Below are positions 47,651-60,253 of a stretch of 64,000 nucleotides of DNA, one piece after another. The stretch covers positions 101,660,467 to 101,724,466 of the forward strand of contig CM041084.1 in NCBI GenBank assembly GCA_023079485.1. The letters run 5' to 3'. Both the position numbers and the translations under genes were made by a program. This DNA is from Archilochus colubris. Its lineage: Eukaryota; Chordata; Aves; Apodiformes; Trochilidae. Below the pieces are notes generated by a model that was not told the origin of the DNA, did no database searches, and saw nothing but the letters and a program-made list of their open reading frames with translations. How positions within the stretch are numbered: position 1 is the first letter of the stretch; the number at the start of each line of letters is the position of its first letter.

Positions 47651-48777
47651 CTGCTCTGCTTCTCCATTTCTTGCATCTACTTTCTGTTTATCCTTAGTCT
47701 TCTCCAAACCTTTAAGCCCACTCTGGGTTGCACTTCTGTCAGCTACTTTCATGCTCTTGTTCTCCCTCTTATCTCCTCTCTACCTGTGTCCAGATTCACC
47801 TCCTCATTGTCTTCCTGCACTCTTCTCCAAACTACTTGAAGAACATTCATCATTGTATGCAAAATATTCACATATAAAAAGGTTAGTGTTACATGATGTA
47901 AATTAGTAGGACACCTGTTTTAAATATAAAAAAAAATCAGATCTGAGTTTTTCAAATTTTTTTGTTATCCTACTGCAGTTTTTGTCTTCAAAATAAAGGT
48001 CTCCATTGTCTGCCATCTTTGGGAGTTGCAAGCACACTGCTGTGTGAAATGCAAAGTGAATAAAAACTGCAGAGATTATATTCCACCATATTTTGCATTA
48101 AATTGTTTGCCAGTTCTATTGCACAGTTCTTGATTCTTTCTTCGCAGAGCTTGACAGAATAGATCTGTATGGATTTATAGTATATTTCTATGTAGCTTAT
48201 ATGGAATAGAGGATTGCTGAAATGAATGGAACATTTCTAAGAGTCTGAGATGCTCTGTAATGTTATCACAGTATTCATTCTAATTTTTTTTTCTGTACAG
48301 AACTCCACCCATTTCCCTGGCCACAAAATGAAGTGGTATTTTTACCTAACTCTCATCCAAACAGAACATGTTTCCAGGCACAAGGAGATAAGTTTGGATA
48401 ATAGATTTGAGTTAATCTAAGAGTTCTCTGAGTACGAGTCATAAAGATGTATGAAAATGCTGCTATTACAGCATAATATCTAAATATACTTGCAAGAATC
48501 GGTAATATTACAAATTAAAATTCAGCCCCATTCCGCTAGAGGATTTCAGTAGTTCTACCACAGTTTTAAGGATCCCTTGAGATGACCAAATGAATCTTTT
48601 AATGTATCTCCCTCTTGACAGTCTGCAGCACTGAGTCCTGAGCCAGGCTCTTTCAGAACAAACAGTAGGTGAATAGCCTTGGAGCCTCAATAAGAGAGAA
48701 GGGGAAGATGATCAAGGGAAATTCTCTGTTTTAGTGGTTTAAAAATCCTTTTAAAAGGTGAAAATAAAATACAGTGG
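47651..48777. other. Unique-looking non-coding DNA
   Basis: Pyrimidine-rich at 47690-47840, then AT-rich. No exon or repeat family is recognisable. Confidence 0.5.
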
Positions 48778-49307
48778 TCCAAGGCACTGGTGAGGCCACA
48801 CCTCAAATACTGTGTTCAGTTTGGGGCCCCTCACTACAAAAAAGACACTGAGATGCTGGAGTGAGTCCAGAGAAGGGCAATGAAGCTAGTGAAGGGTCCA
48901 GAGCAGAAGTCTTATGAAGAACATCTGAGGGAACTGGGATAGTTTAGTTTGGAGCAAAGGAGACCGAGAGGAGACCTTGTTGTACTCTACAGCTACCTGA
49001 AAGGAGGTTGTAGGGAGGAAGGTGTTGGCCTCATGTCCCAAGCAGCAATCAATAGGACAAAAGGAAAGGGTCCCAAGTTGTGCCAGGGCAGGTTTAAATT
49101 GGATATTAGGAACAATTCCTACTGAAAGTGTTGTGAGACACTGGAACAGGCTGTCCAGCAAAGTGGTGGAGTCTCCACCCCTGGAGGTAAAGACATGTAC
49201 ACGTGATGCTTAAGGATACCATAGTGTTGGACTTGGCAGTGCTAGGTTAACAGTTGACATGATGATCTGAAGGGTCTTTTCCAAACTAAATGATTCTATG
49301 ATTCTGT
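48778..49307 (+). mobile_element. CR1 LINE fragment, plus strand
   Basis: It starts at a GCACTGGTGAGGCCACACCT block (encoding [13 protein letters not shown] residues). It continues through GAGACCGAGAGGAGACCTTG and GGTTTAAATTGGATATTAGG and ends with ATGATTCTATGATTCTGT. ORF2 is broken by a TGA in place of a conserved codon near 48861, by a small deletion near the KNFF motif, and by a gap before the 3'-UTR. The 3'-UTR has TTGGCAGTGCTAGGTTAACA, shared with the copy at 41295. Confidence 0.92.
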
Positions 49308-49477
49308 CTATTCCTAGTCACTGTTAGGAGACGTGAGTCTAAGGCAACTATGAACATGTGGTATGACCAATGTGGAAATTCATGTAAGTTTACTCCAGGT
49401 TCTTTTTATGGTAGAGTAGTAAAGAATAAAATGTTAAAAGTCAGTTAAAAGCTTAAGAATTACCAGTCAGTCTGCTT

Positions 49478-49534
49478 GAAAAGCTGAGCCTGGATTTACA
49501 TTGTTCAGTCTGGAGAAGAGAAGGCTACAAGTAG
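49478..49534 (+). mobile_element. Outer CR1 copy, left piece (interrupted)
   Basis: The sequence TTGTTCAGTCTGGAGAAGAG followed by AAGGCTACAAGTAG is the plus-strand block encoding the FSLEKRRL region of a CR1. It stops abruptly where a minus-strand CR1 tail begins. The expected continuation, ACCTTATAACATCCTTCCAA, is found at 49985. The two pieces therefore come from a single older element split by the inner insertion. The left edge is uncertain by about 20 bases. Confidence 0.8.
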
Positions 49535-49984
<450 letters not shown>

Positions 49985-49989
<5 letters not shown>

Positions 49990-50332
49990 TATAACATCCT
50001 TCCAATACCTGTAAGGGCCAACAGGAAAGCTGAGGAGGGACTTTTTACAAGGACGTGTAATGATAGGCTATGGAATAATGGTTTGAAACTTGAAGGGGGG
50101 AGATTTAGCTTAGACATTCACAAGAAATTTTTGAGTGCGAGAATGGTGAGACACTGGAACAGGTTGTCTAGGGAAGTTGTGGCCGCCACATCATTTGAGG
50201 TGTCCAAGGCCAGGCTGGATGGGGCTTTGAGCTACCTGATCTAGTGGAAGGTGTCCCTGCCCCTGGCAGAGGGTTTGGAACTAGATGGTCTTTACAGTCC
50301 CTTCCAACCCAAACCATTCTGTAATTCTATGA
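49985..50332 (+). mobile_element. Outer CR1 copy, right piece
   Basis: It resumes at ACCTTATAACATCCTTCCAA, continues through GAGGAGGGACTTTTTACAAG and encodes GRFSLDIHKKFLSARMVRHW and NRLSREVV. It ends with GTCTTTACAGTCCCTTCCAA and ATTCTGTAATTCTATGAT. It belongs to the subfamily of 38954-39329 in reverse. It was present before the inner copy inserted and is therefore older. Confidence 0.9.
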
Positions 50333-50755
50333 TAATTGCCTTTATCTATGTTATGGTAGATTTCAGAGGTGGGTCTCCTGGTGTTTCTTCCTATTGGGGA
50401 AATTGGTTAGTGTATTTGTAAGGGTTCAAGAGTAGTTGCTTACACTTACATAGTAAAACTGAGAGTTTCCAAGTATATGACATCTAAGTTATTGTTGTAT
50501 TTTCCAATCCATAGCTCTGGACAGTATTACAAATTAAAAAGTAGGTGTAGGAATGGAATTAGGTTACACCTTTGTTCAAGTACATAAAACTCCAAAATGG
50601 GAAGATTAAGGAAGGTACACACTACTGCATGTAACTATGTGTAAATATGTTTTCCAGCAAAGACAGCTACGAGGGCTAAATTACATGATAAGTATGCTGT
50701 AAAATTATTGGAAAACTGCTGTGTTGTTAGCACGTATCATTTGTAATTGGCAAAT
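50333..50755. other. Spacer between CR1 copies
   Basis: AT-rich sequence with nothing recognisable. Confidence 0.5.
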
Positions 50756-51927
50756 AAGGGATATATTGTGCTGAGTGTCTGTCATAAACCACCCAACCAG
50801 GATGAGGAAGCAGATAAAGTCTCACAATTGCCAGCCCTTGTTCTGGTCAGGGACTTAAACCTACTGGGTGTCTCTTGGAAATATAACACAGCAGAGAGCA
50901 GGCAGGATAGGAGATTCCTCTAGTGTATAAAAGATAACTTCTGACACAACTGGTAGTTGAGCCTGCCAGGGGAGGGTCCTCAATGAACCTCCTGTTCACA
51001 GAGAAAGTCCAGTAGAGGTAGTGGTTGGAGGCCATCTTGGGCTCAGTGATCATGAATTGGTCAAGTTTTCAATTCTTAGTTATGTAAGGACAGGGTTAGC
51101 AAAATCTCCACCCTGGACTTCAAAGGTCGGACTTTGGCCTGTTCAGAATGCTGGTTGAGACAGTCCCTTGGAAGACAGGCCTGAAGGGCAGAGGGGTCCA
51201 GGGAGGCTGAATGTTCTTCAAGAAGGAAATCTTAAAAGTCCCATTTGTTACAAGATTAAAGAATGGGGAAAATGGCCAACCTGGCTGAACAGGGAGATTT
51301 TGATGAGACTTCAGAAAAAAAGGAGCTTTGGAAGGTGCTTTGGAAGAAGGGACAGGCAACTCAAGAGGAGTGCAGAGATTAGGTTGTACAGAGAGAAAAT
51401 TAGGAAGGCAAAAGCCCAGCTGGAAGTTAACTTGGCCACTGACATAAGGGACAATAAAAAAAAAAGTTTCTATAAATACATCAACAATAAAAAGAGAGCC
51501 AGGGAAAATTTCCATCCCTTACTGGATGTGAGGAAGAACATTGCAACCAAAGATGAGGAAAAGGCTGAGATACTTAATGCTGCCTTTGCTTCTGTCTTTA
51601 TAGTCAGACCAGCTGCCCTGAGAGTGTTCAGCCTTCTGAGCTGGCAGATAAGGACAGAGAGCAAAACAACCCCTGCATAATCCAGGAGGAAGTAGTTAAT
51701 GATCTGCTTCTGCACCTAGACATGCATAAGCCTTTGGGGCCTGCTTGAATTCACTCAAGGGTACTGAGGGAGCTGGTGGGAGAGCCCACTAAGCCTCTCT
51801 CCATCATTTATCAACAAATGGCGTGGTCTAGTGGGCAAGATGGTAGGGGTTTTGTTTGTTGTTGTGTGTGTGTATGGTTGGACTTGGTGATCTCAGAGAT
51901 CCTTTCCAGCCACAACTATTGTAATTA
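50756..51927 (+). mobile_element. CR1 LINE internal fragment (endonuclease end and linker) with deletion
   Basis: Unlike all other copies here, this one holds the middle of ORF2. 50780-51060 encodes the end of the apurinic-like endonuclease domain, including an NTAESRQDRRF block and the SDHE motif. 51160-51620 encodes the basic linker before the reverse transcriptase. Near 51830 the match jumps to a short 3'-UTR-like end (GGTTGGACTTGGTGATCTCA then GATCCTTTCC), so the reverse-transcriptase core and C-terminus are missing. Either a large internal deletion occurred or a second tiny CR1 end lies next to it. Several stops in the endonuclease part show it is dead. Confidence 0.83.
51168..51680 (+). 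pseudogene. CR1 ORF2 linker fragment, 170 codons open
   Basis: A plus-strand open frame covers the region between endonuclease and reverse transcriptase of CR1 ORF2. Recognisable blocks are WPTWLNREILMRLQKK near residues 37-52, a basic stretch with YREKIRKAKAQLEVNLA near 74-90, KKSFYKYINNKKRARENF near 97-114, and EEKAEILNAAFASVF near 129-143. The first ATG is not a real start. After about residue 147 the frame leaves the CR1 match and ends. The frame probably survived by chance; there is no sign of domestication such as a new promoter or flanking exons. Confidence 0.75.
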
Positions 51928-54900
51928 CAATTAATTTTACAGACATTCCTATGTTACTATTGCTCTTATGATGAATAAGCATGCAGGTAACTCACATCAC
52001 CTATATAAGCAGTCTGAGTTCTTCACCTGTGGCTACATTTACTTTTCACTATCAATTTGTACTGTGCAGTCCACAAATACAACAAAATAAGGAGTCTGTG
52101 CAGTAAAGATTTGATTCTTTTACATAAATAAGTTTATGTGGAGAAGCTGCTAGTTTGTTTGGCATTATAAGATCTCAAAAGGATTATTAGATATTTTAAA
52201 AGATTAAGTGTGGACTTAGCAATGTTTTTTCTCATAAGATTCTCAAGGTTATAGTTTAGGAAAGTATTCATACGTCACAGTTCAACAAGAAAGTGCTTTA
52301 AAAATGCTGTAAAAGAATCTTTTTGACCTTAGGGCTTTGTGTACTTTTGGGTCATGAAAGAATTAATATGTCTTAATACGTCTATGTCTTAATACAGCTG
52401 TCTTTTCAAAAAGAGGGTGTCATTCCATTTTACAGAAGGCTAAAGTGGAGCAGAGAGATGAGAAATAATTGGCATAGTCATATAAAATAAGGTCTTCACA
52501 AAAATACATTATTAGCTTAGAGATTATGTCATTTCTGTTTTTCTACTTTAACAGTTAAATACATCTCTTCTTTTAAAAGGTGTTCTACTTGTGTAGTTTT
52601 GATTTTTAATAAATAATTTTAAACACTAGTTTTGATAAAATCTTAAACTTCCACTTGCTATTTTTTTGTCTCTTTCACAGACATTACTATTGTATTCTTA
52701 TGTTCTTTTTTGCATAACCTAGTATACTTAATAGTGTTTCAGAGATAAGCAAGGAATAATTTTGGGCTAGGCTCCAATTGTATAAAGCTTCATTAGAAGT
52801 AAGCAGTGATTGTGAAGGAAAGCTCTGAGACAGTTAAATTTTATGGCACAGTATGCAGTTGTTTTGACCATATATTTCACTAGGTTCTCATTCCACTACA
52901 ACAGCGATGTCACTGGAACAGAGTGGTATTTCTTACTACAAAGCTGTCCAGATTTATGCTGTTAACTCCAGTAGGTAATAAAAATATCAAAGACTTACAG
53001 TGAATACAACATTAAGGTTGAATAAGGAAGTCGTATCAAATTTTGAAAACCTCTCTTCTGGCAAGCTGTGATTATATTTCCTGTCTACCATGGCAGGTCT
53101 TGTGCTCAGTCACAGCACATTGCCTGAGCAAAGTATAAGCAAAAGCCATTTGTAATGAGGAACAAATACTGAAATGTTGTGCAGTTAAGGTGGCTGTGGT
53201 GGCTTCAAGGTGAGAAGCCATAACTCACAGCAGAAATGCTCCTTCATTTCCCCAGTTACAGGAAGGCATTCTAACTGTCCCAGCATCCTGAGACACCAAG
53301 GAGTGCCTCTCTCTTACCATGTCCTGCTTTCCATGGGAAGGAAACCTCCTAAGTTATCAGGCCAGGTAGGAGCCACCACTCCTGATAATAGCAAATGTAA
53401 CCAGAAACAAAGTGGGGCAAGTTTTGGATTCAGTTGTGCTAGAGCTTTGCTTCCTAATTTTTTACTCCCCAAAATATGGGCCATGCTGACACCTTTGTTG
53501 GCAGCAGTTCCCTTTTGTTACCATACTAAACCTGCATATGTCATTTGCTGTTTATTCTCTTAGTTTAATGTATTCCATCTTGAAAATTTCCTAAAATAGC
53601 CTTGGAAAAAGAAATAAAAATCTATAATTACTTTTGCAATGTGGAAGGTAATGGCTATTAAAAGCTGACTGACAAGGTTCTTTCCTGCCTGTTTTCAAAT
53701 GGTAATAGAAATTAAATTTAGCAGAGTTCATGAATATTGCTACACTAAGGAGCTCTCAATCAGTGGTAAAGTAGATAGGGATTGTCATGCCCATTTGCAA
53801 CAGAAGCTGGGATCTGGTAGTATAAATATGCCTTCAGCCTGCTCTCCTTGAACCAGCGTGGTCCCAATCAGATGCATTTGCACATCTGGTATCATACTTG
53901 CATTTAAAGACCTCTAGAGTTCCATGCAGGCTCCCATGTAGCATGTAATACTTTCCCTATTTCAAATTGAACTGAATTTCACTATGTATTTAAGGTTTAT
54001 CTCAGTGCCACTAAACTGCTGGTCTCTCTAATAGTGAAAGAGGTTTACTGAATCATTTAAAATTCTGATGTTCTAAAGCATAAAGTTTTGCCAGTTACTG
54101 CATCTTCTGTAAAAAGTCACAGATATGTCCTTAAGGATGACATTAAAATCTTCTTTCCACATCAGGGGCATTTATCTCATAATAATTTGTTCTGATATCT
54201 GAGGTTCCCAAATGAGAAACACTCTCTTTTTCCTTAAACTAATATTCAGAAGAAATTTCATAAGGGAGAGATTTATATACTGAGCAAGCATATCAACTTG
54301 AAGTAATGCACTGAAGAACTTGTGAATGCATTTATGATCATTTGGAGAAGGTAAAGTAGGCAATTTGTCTTCCAGATATTGCTAAGTCAAATGGAATTAG
54401 ATCCTTTAGGCTACATCTCCATGGTGATTGTAAATATAAAGTTGGTCATGATTTTAAAAATGGATTAATGCTCGTGTGGGTTGCTTCAGTTTTTGCATAG
54501 CCAACTTGAGAAAATGGCTTCACTATCAAAAGTTTTATCAAGAGACTCTAGGTTGGATTCTCAACATTTTAGCATGCATTTGTTCTTCATTTTAAAATTT
54601 TTAGCTGTTCATTTCTGTAGTATTATACCCTGATGTAGAACTAGCATTTGGAATTAAATGATGCTTATTTTAGCATCCTAATTTCTTTCTCTAGAAGCAC
54701 TTTCAAATACTTACATTCTGTGCTAACATTTAGCAACAGCTTGTTCTGTTTATTCTGTGGCAACATGAAATTAAAAAGCGGCTTTGCAAGCAGCTACTCC
54801 AGTAGATTAAAAGCAAATGATCCGGTTTTCTAATGCAGTTTGAAAGTTTGAATTATGTTGAAAAACTGAACTCTTGGTATCTGTTGTAAAAGTATTGAAT

Positions 54901-54983
54901 TTTATTTCAAAGGCATCAATTGGAAATAGTGCATTTTCTTCTTTCTTCAAGTGAACTCAATTCCTGCTTCTGAATACTGCTGA

Positions 54984-55030
54984 AGAAAAAAGAAAAAACA
55001 AACCCAAACCAAACAAAAAAATCCAACAAC
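54984..55030. repeat. A/C-rich low-complexity tract
   Basis: AAACAAACCCAAACC-type units over about 47 bases. Confidence 0.85.
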
Positions 55031-55485
55031 CTGAAACCCAAACTAACTGATTTAGTAAAGCAGAAAAGTCTCATTAGTGGCCTGAGCTTCTATGGCAGCT
55101 CCATGCTGGCATTTGATTATTCGACTGCAGTGATTCAGTCATTCCACACAGCTAATTCAGTGTGTTTCTTCATTCACGTCACAGGAAATTAAGTGAAAGT
55201 CTTGACCAGTGTTTGTTTGCAAAATCAGACTGAACTAATTCCAGCATGCAAAGAATAAGATCCTGGCCTGTGATCAGCCTCGTTAGCAACCAGAGGGAAA
55301 TCCTCCATGTAATTTGAAAGTCAGAAACTTTGGGGATAGAAAGAGGGGAGAATATAAGAAAGACTGTGTAGCTTCCTGTTAAATGAGAGCAAGGTATTAG
55401 TCCAATCACAAACATCCTATTTTAAGAAGCTTTGTATTAAATAGAAATATTTCGCATGAGAGGACAACAAGTACAGCAGGAACAC

Positions 55486-55504
55486 TTTTTTTTTTTTTTT
55501 TTTT
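55486..55504. repeat. Poly(T) run of about 19
   Basis: Uninterrupted T homopolymer. Confidence 0.93.
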
Positions 55505-57536
55505 AAGTGAAGCGCCTGAATCACTCTGCTTTGGTTGGCAGAAGAAAGAAATGGAGAATGAAGATATAATGGCAAGCAATTAAATATAAAGAAAAATCCT
55601 TAATAGCATAGGTTTGAGTATGGTTGTTCAGCTGCCAAGTGGCTGTACTGAAAAAGTTTCATGTTAATGCTATTAATAGTACAGAAAAGAAGATATTCAT
55701 TGCTTTCTCAGACTTTTGTAAATCCTCTAGAGCTGTTTTAAATGTCTTGTGCAACCAGTACATTGCAGACAGCCATCTTGTAAAGAGGTTTAGGGTGGCA
55801 TTTATGGTGACAGTTCAGCTGAAATACTTTGTCATCTATTAGTATGTTGCTACTGTGACACTTAATGGTCATTAAGACAATAAAATTTCAAGATCAGTGG
55901 AAAACAAAACTATTGTAATAGAGAGAATGATGATGATAGAAAAGCAATGATCCTTTGTACATCTTTTGCAAGTCTGAATATTTCCACTTCTTTACTCTTA
56001 TTTCCAGCCTCAGTCCCACGTTCAGTACTTTTTTGTCCTTAAAATCTCTTTTACCTATGTTTCTGGATGAAACAGGGCTACAGAGTCTGTAATCTCTTCC
56101 CTAAAATCACCCCCAAACATTTTGTAAACAATCATTTCCTCTTTCCTGACTGTAAGAAAAAAAAAAAGAGGTAACTAAACCAAAGTCACACCTGTATTGA
56201 TGCAGAGTTTTCCGAGTTTACTTCGTGACCAGATTGTTATTAATGTCCTTTCTCTCACTTCTTCATCACTTTAAGATCTTACTGCCCCAGTGAATTTATA
56301 CTGGTATGTTCTTTAGACTAAGAACTCACCTTGTGATTCTTGGCACATATTTTTTTTTAATTATAATTTGCTTGAATTATACTTACAGTAATATTTTATG
56401 TCTAGAAATTGCTTATATTTGAATCATTGCTGTTTTAGGCTTTATTGTCTAGAGTAAGAAAACCAGAAAATGCTTCACTCAATAAAATGTTCTGTATTAA
56501 AACTGTGTCATTGATCTCAGGAAAAAGGTCGTTGTTCTTAACAGAGGAGTCTGGGAAGTATTTCATTAAGGACACAACAAAAAGCTGTGTTTGCCCTTAC
56601 CAGCAAATTTTATGTCACAGCAAGTGCAGTGCTCTTGTCAAGCCTATTTTATGATGTGACTTCACTGTGATATTTGTCACTTTTGAGTATTACGGAAAGT
56701 TTGGTCATTTGTTCAGATTTTTTACCTAGACTTTGGCCTCTGACACACTGAAGGGTAATGAGAGAACCAAAATCTGGCCTGAGCAAACTGAATGACATCA
56801 TCTAATAGACATAGGGGAAAATAAATATATACCAATCTTTTTTTCTGTGGTCTTTTATCCATTTCTCCTGTGACTGAAGCCTAAAAAAAGAGCCATTTCA
56901 GTAATTTATTGGTGAAACAGATTAATAGAACATTTTGATGTGTACATGAGCCATAAGAGCTTTGGATCATAAATGGATTTGGCAAGACTACATTTATCAA
57001 AGGGGAAACTTGGACAGATGTGGCATACATTAGAACATTTAAAGATGGAAAAAACCCAAGGATTAGAAAAAAGTCTTTTTATCTCAAACTGCTATTAGCC
57101 TTTCAAGGGTAACTAAAATTCTGAGATGCAGTAACAAGACTAATTTTAGATTGCTTGGTCTTTCAGATGGTGAAGATTTTTTTATATTACTTATGAAACA
57201 GTTTTGCTTCTGAATTATTGGCTATAAACTTTAACAAAATACTCTTTTCATAGTGAAAACCCCACATCCTGTCACAATAAGAGTGCTATCCAAAATTCAA
57301 AATGAATGGCCAGAAAAAAACTATTTTGAAGTTGCTAAGCTCCAAAGTAAGATAGAATACTGCTGAGGTGTACAAATTATAAGGATCCTCTATAGAAAAT
57401 TCACACAGAATTTTGTTTTCCAACTGTGAGTTCAATCATCCAACAAAATGCTGTCTCACACCAGTGAAAATGACTTAGAATCTGTTGATTCTAAGTAAAT
57501 TAAATCTGTTTCTTCTTCTGTTTCTTTTTCCTACAG

Positions 57537-57900
57537 AAAGCAAGCCACTATTCCAAATGAAAGTTTGGGGTTTATTTTAATTTCCCCTGAAGAATCTGGA
57601 GGGCTCTTCATATACCAGTGTTGTGCTCTAGACCTGAACCACATGCCAGCCTTTCTCTGCTGACAGGAAAGGCAGCCTGTAAAGCCTAACTTCCTAAGCT
57701 CTGCACCAAAATTCAGTGATTCAGAATTAAAAAATCTAATTAGAACCATGAAGTTGCAGGAAAAAGTTTACAGCTAATTTAATTAGTCCATGGAATTTGG
57801 AACAGGAGATTTTCTTGGGTATTCTGGTTCCAGATCCCGACACTCATTTCAAAGGATTTTGAGTAACATTGTCCCTAATAAAAGTATCTGCACTTTGTCT
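57537..57900 (+). other. Candidate terminal exon with AATAAA signal (weak)
   Basis: The segment follows one of the strongest acceptor-like tracts in the window: about 26 pyrimidine-rich bases ending TTTCTTTTTCCTACAG. From 57538 one frame is open for 41 codons, containing PNESLGFILISPEESGGLFI, to a TGA at 57661; the other two frames stop early. No good donor follows. An AATAAA at 57877-57882 could serve as a polyadenylation signal. This layout fits a last coding exon plus a short 3'-UTR, or a non-coding RNA 3' exon. I do not recognise the peptide, and AATAAA is common in AT-rich DNA. Confidence 0.2.
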
Positions 57901-58944
57901 AGGAAGGTATGTGGCCCTCTTATTTAAATACAGTCTTCAGTGAAATGATGAATGTTGATAGAACCTTACAGTGTTCTATTGGTCTTGGAGTACTTAGACT
58001 TTTGTTCGCTGATTTCCCTTTTGCACAAGTCTAAAGTCATTCTTGGGTAGATTTTCTGGCATGTGTAGGGACAGCACTGTGTTAGTTTATTAGTTTGTGA
58101 CTATGATAGTTCCAGACTCAGTTTGAGAGGAAATTGCAGAAAAATTGCAAAGCTTTGGAAAAATCAAGTGGTATTTTCATTGTTAATGTCATAAGAAGGG
58201 AAAATTATTTGATAAACTGGATGCATTCAACAAATTGTGAAGATCTCCCTCTCTGGATTTCTAAAAGACATAAAGGAGGATAAAAACACATTTAGGTCAG
58301 ACCTTCATTTTGGATACCTTCAGGGTAGAATGTATAACCTTCTGGGTGCTCCAGCACCTTCTAGAAGCCTGACCAAAGTTCTTGAAAATGTTCTACTAAA
58401 CAATGCAGCAAGTATTGGAATATTAATAATAATTTATTTTATTTAAGTTCAGAAATAGTAGGTAGCTACAAACATTGATGATGTTGATCAGATTCAGGCT
58501 TGCATCAAATAATTATTTTGCTGCACTTGAAAATTACTCAGACCAACTGTACTTACATCAGTGTCTTCCTTCCAGCAATGGCCAAACCTAGAAGTATAAG
58601 GAAATATGTAAAAATTTTGAAAGCTCACAATGAAACTTTCCATGATATGCACTCAGTTTCAATGCATTTGCTTTAGACTGGATTCCTGGATAAGAACTGC
58701 ATTTGACAGAAGTGGTGCCTATAAATTCAAGGGCTAATTTTCACCTGTGGTCATATTCAGTTTTCTGTTTGAAGGAAACTGTTAACATCCACAAAATGGC
58801 AAATTTGCCCACAGATTAATGAGATGGTACATGAAGAACTGCCTTTATTTGAAACCTGATCTTCACCTGGTCCCTTTTTGCAATCTGTGGCATGATTTCA
58901 GAAGTCACTTTTCCAGCTTGGCAAATTCCCAATTATTTAACTAG

Positions 58945-59945
58945 GTTTTTTACTTTAGAAACATTTCCGTAACACTCATCACCCTCATTTCCCTTTTCTA
59001 GTTCTACTGAATCACTTTGAGATGGTGGAACAAAGCTGCATGCAGTGTACCAGATGCAGGTGGGCCATTTATTCAATCGATAACCTAAGAAAGTTCTGTC
59101 TTGCTCTTTATTCCATTCCTGATAATTCCTAACTTTGTTGGTCAATCAGTTATCATTTTTCTGGAAAGACAATAGCTGTAGGACCTAGCTACTAAGTGGT
59201 AATTGTTGGCTAAAGGACCATCATTTTACATGTAAAAAAAAGTTAGAGATTTTCTTTTTACTTCTGTCACTTTCTTTTTGTATGCACTGAATTTCTACAG
59301 TGATTTTACTTCTCAGGCTAGTAAGAGCTTTCTGTGGGTTTTTTTTGTAGGGTTTGTTTTTTGCTGGGGTTTTTTTGCATTTTGTCCTCATTTATTAACC
59401 AAGAACATAGTGTCATCAGCAAACTTTAGGTGCATTCATTACAAACTTCTTTTTCTCTGATGAAAATGCATAAGAACATTTTTCCCAAAAAAGATCTTCG
59501 ATTTTTTTATGTGTGGTCTATTTCCAGTGTGAGAACTTTTATTTTTCTGTTTTCTAATCAATATTTTATCTGGACAAGTATCTTCTCTTTTCGTCTTACT
59601 GATTTATTCTTTTTTGAGGAACATATTCTGAACCATTTTGGAAATTGAAATAGAAATTCAGTAGGGCAGATGAATTGTCCTTATGCACAGGGTCATAAAC
59701 TATTCAAAGAACACATGCTGCATTCTGAAGCGTGACTTCCCTTTGCAAATGCTGTGTTGGCTGTTCCCAAATCCTTTATATTTTATCTTTAGATCCACCT
59801 CTTCTCATCTTACAGGTCTGTAGAGTTTTCATGGAACCTTTAAAAGTCGATGTCATATGCACCATATTCCAGGCAAGGGACCGAGGCTATGCCCCTTGCT
59901 TTATATTTCCTTGCTCCCAGAACTCTCAAACTACTTCAGGATGAA
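58945..59945 (-). mobile_element. Ancient L3/CR1-L-type LINE relic, minus strand
   Basis: Ordered blocks match the reversed 3' half of the old amniote L3/CR1-L group as I recall it. A TTTGAGATGGTGGAACAAAG block with GCATGCAGTGTACCAGATGC lies near 59015-59060. GTCATCAGCAAACTTTAGG lies near 59411-59430. ATTCTGAAGCGTGACTTCCC plus TTTGCAAATGCTGTGTTGGC lie near 59721-59761, with a CAGAACTCTCAAACTACTTC block near 59920. Spacing and order agree over about 1 kb, though each block is heavily mutated and T-rich expansions interrupt it (59338-59380). All frames are destroyed. It is much older than the CR1 copies elsewhere in the window. Confidence 0.68.
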
Positions 59946-60253
59946 AGCAGTAATTTTTCATATTTGTAATGCTTCCAGAGTAGTCATCTGCATTCCTTAA
60001 ATCATGCAAAAAATTGCCTTTCACAATCTCTAGCATAATAGTCCATGCCACTCTGCAAGCTACGTGTTTTCATTGGGTTTCCAGTATGACACATCACACT
60101 GATTTCACTGTTAAAACTTGTCAGCAATGGCTTCTACTCTGTAATTATGTAAAACCAGAGGTATTTACAAAGCAAGTTGATGTCTCTCTGAGTTTGTGTG
60201 CAAAATTTGGGTTTTTATTCTCAGTGGCATGCCTGAGCCAGCGCTGCTAATCG
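59946..60253. other. Spacer between LINE copies
   Basis: Nothing recognisable; it may contain further unreadable L3-like sequence. Confidence 0.45.

Larger units (their letters stand above)
51928..58944. other. Unique-looking non-coding DNA
   Basis: About 7 kb, mostly AT-rich. It holds a short direct repeat near 52370-52395, an A/C-rich tract at 54984-55030, a T19 run at 55486 and a possible terminal exon at 57537. A 117-codon plus-strand frame (53210-53563) is not recognised. 55085-55240 contains TGATTCAGTCA and CACGTCAC motifs and has the look of a regulatory element, which cannot be tested here. Confidence 0.5.
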
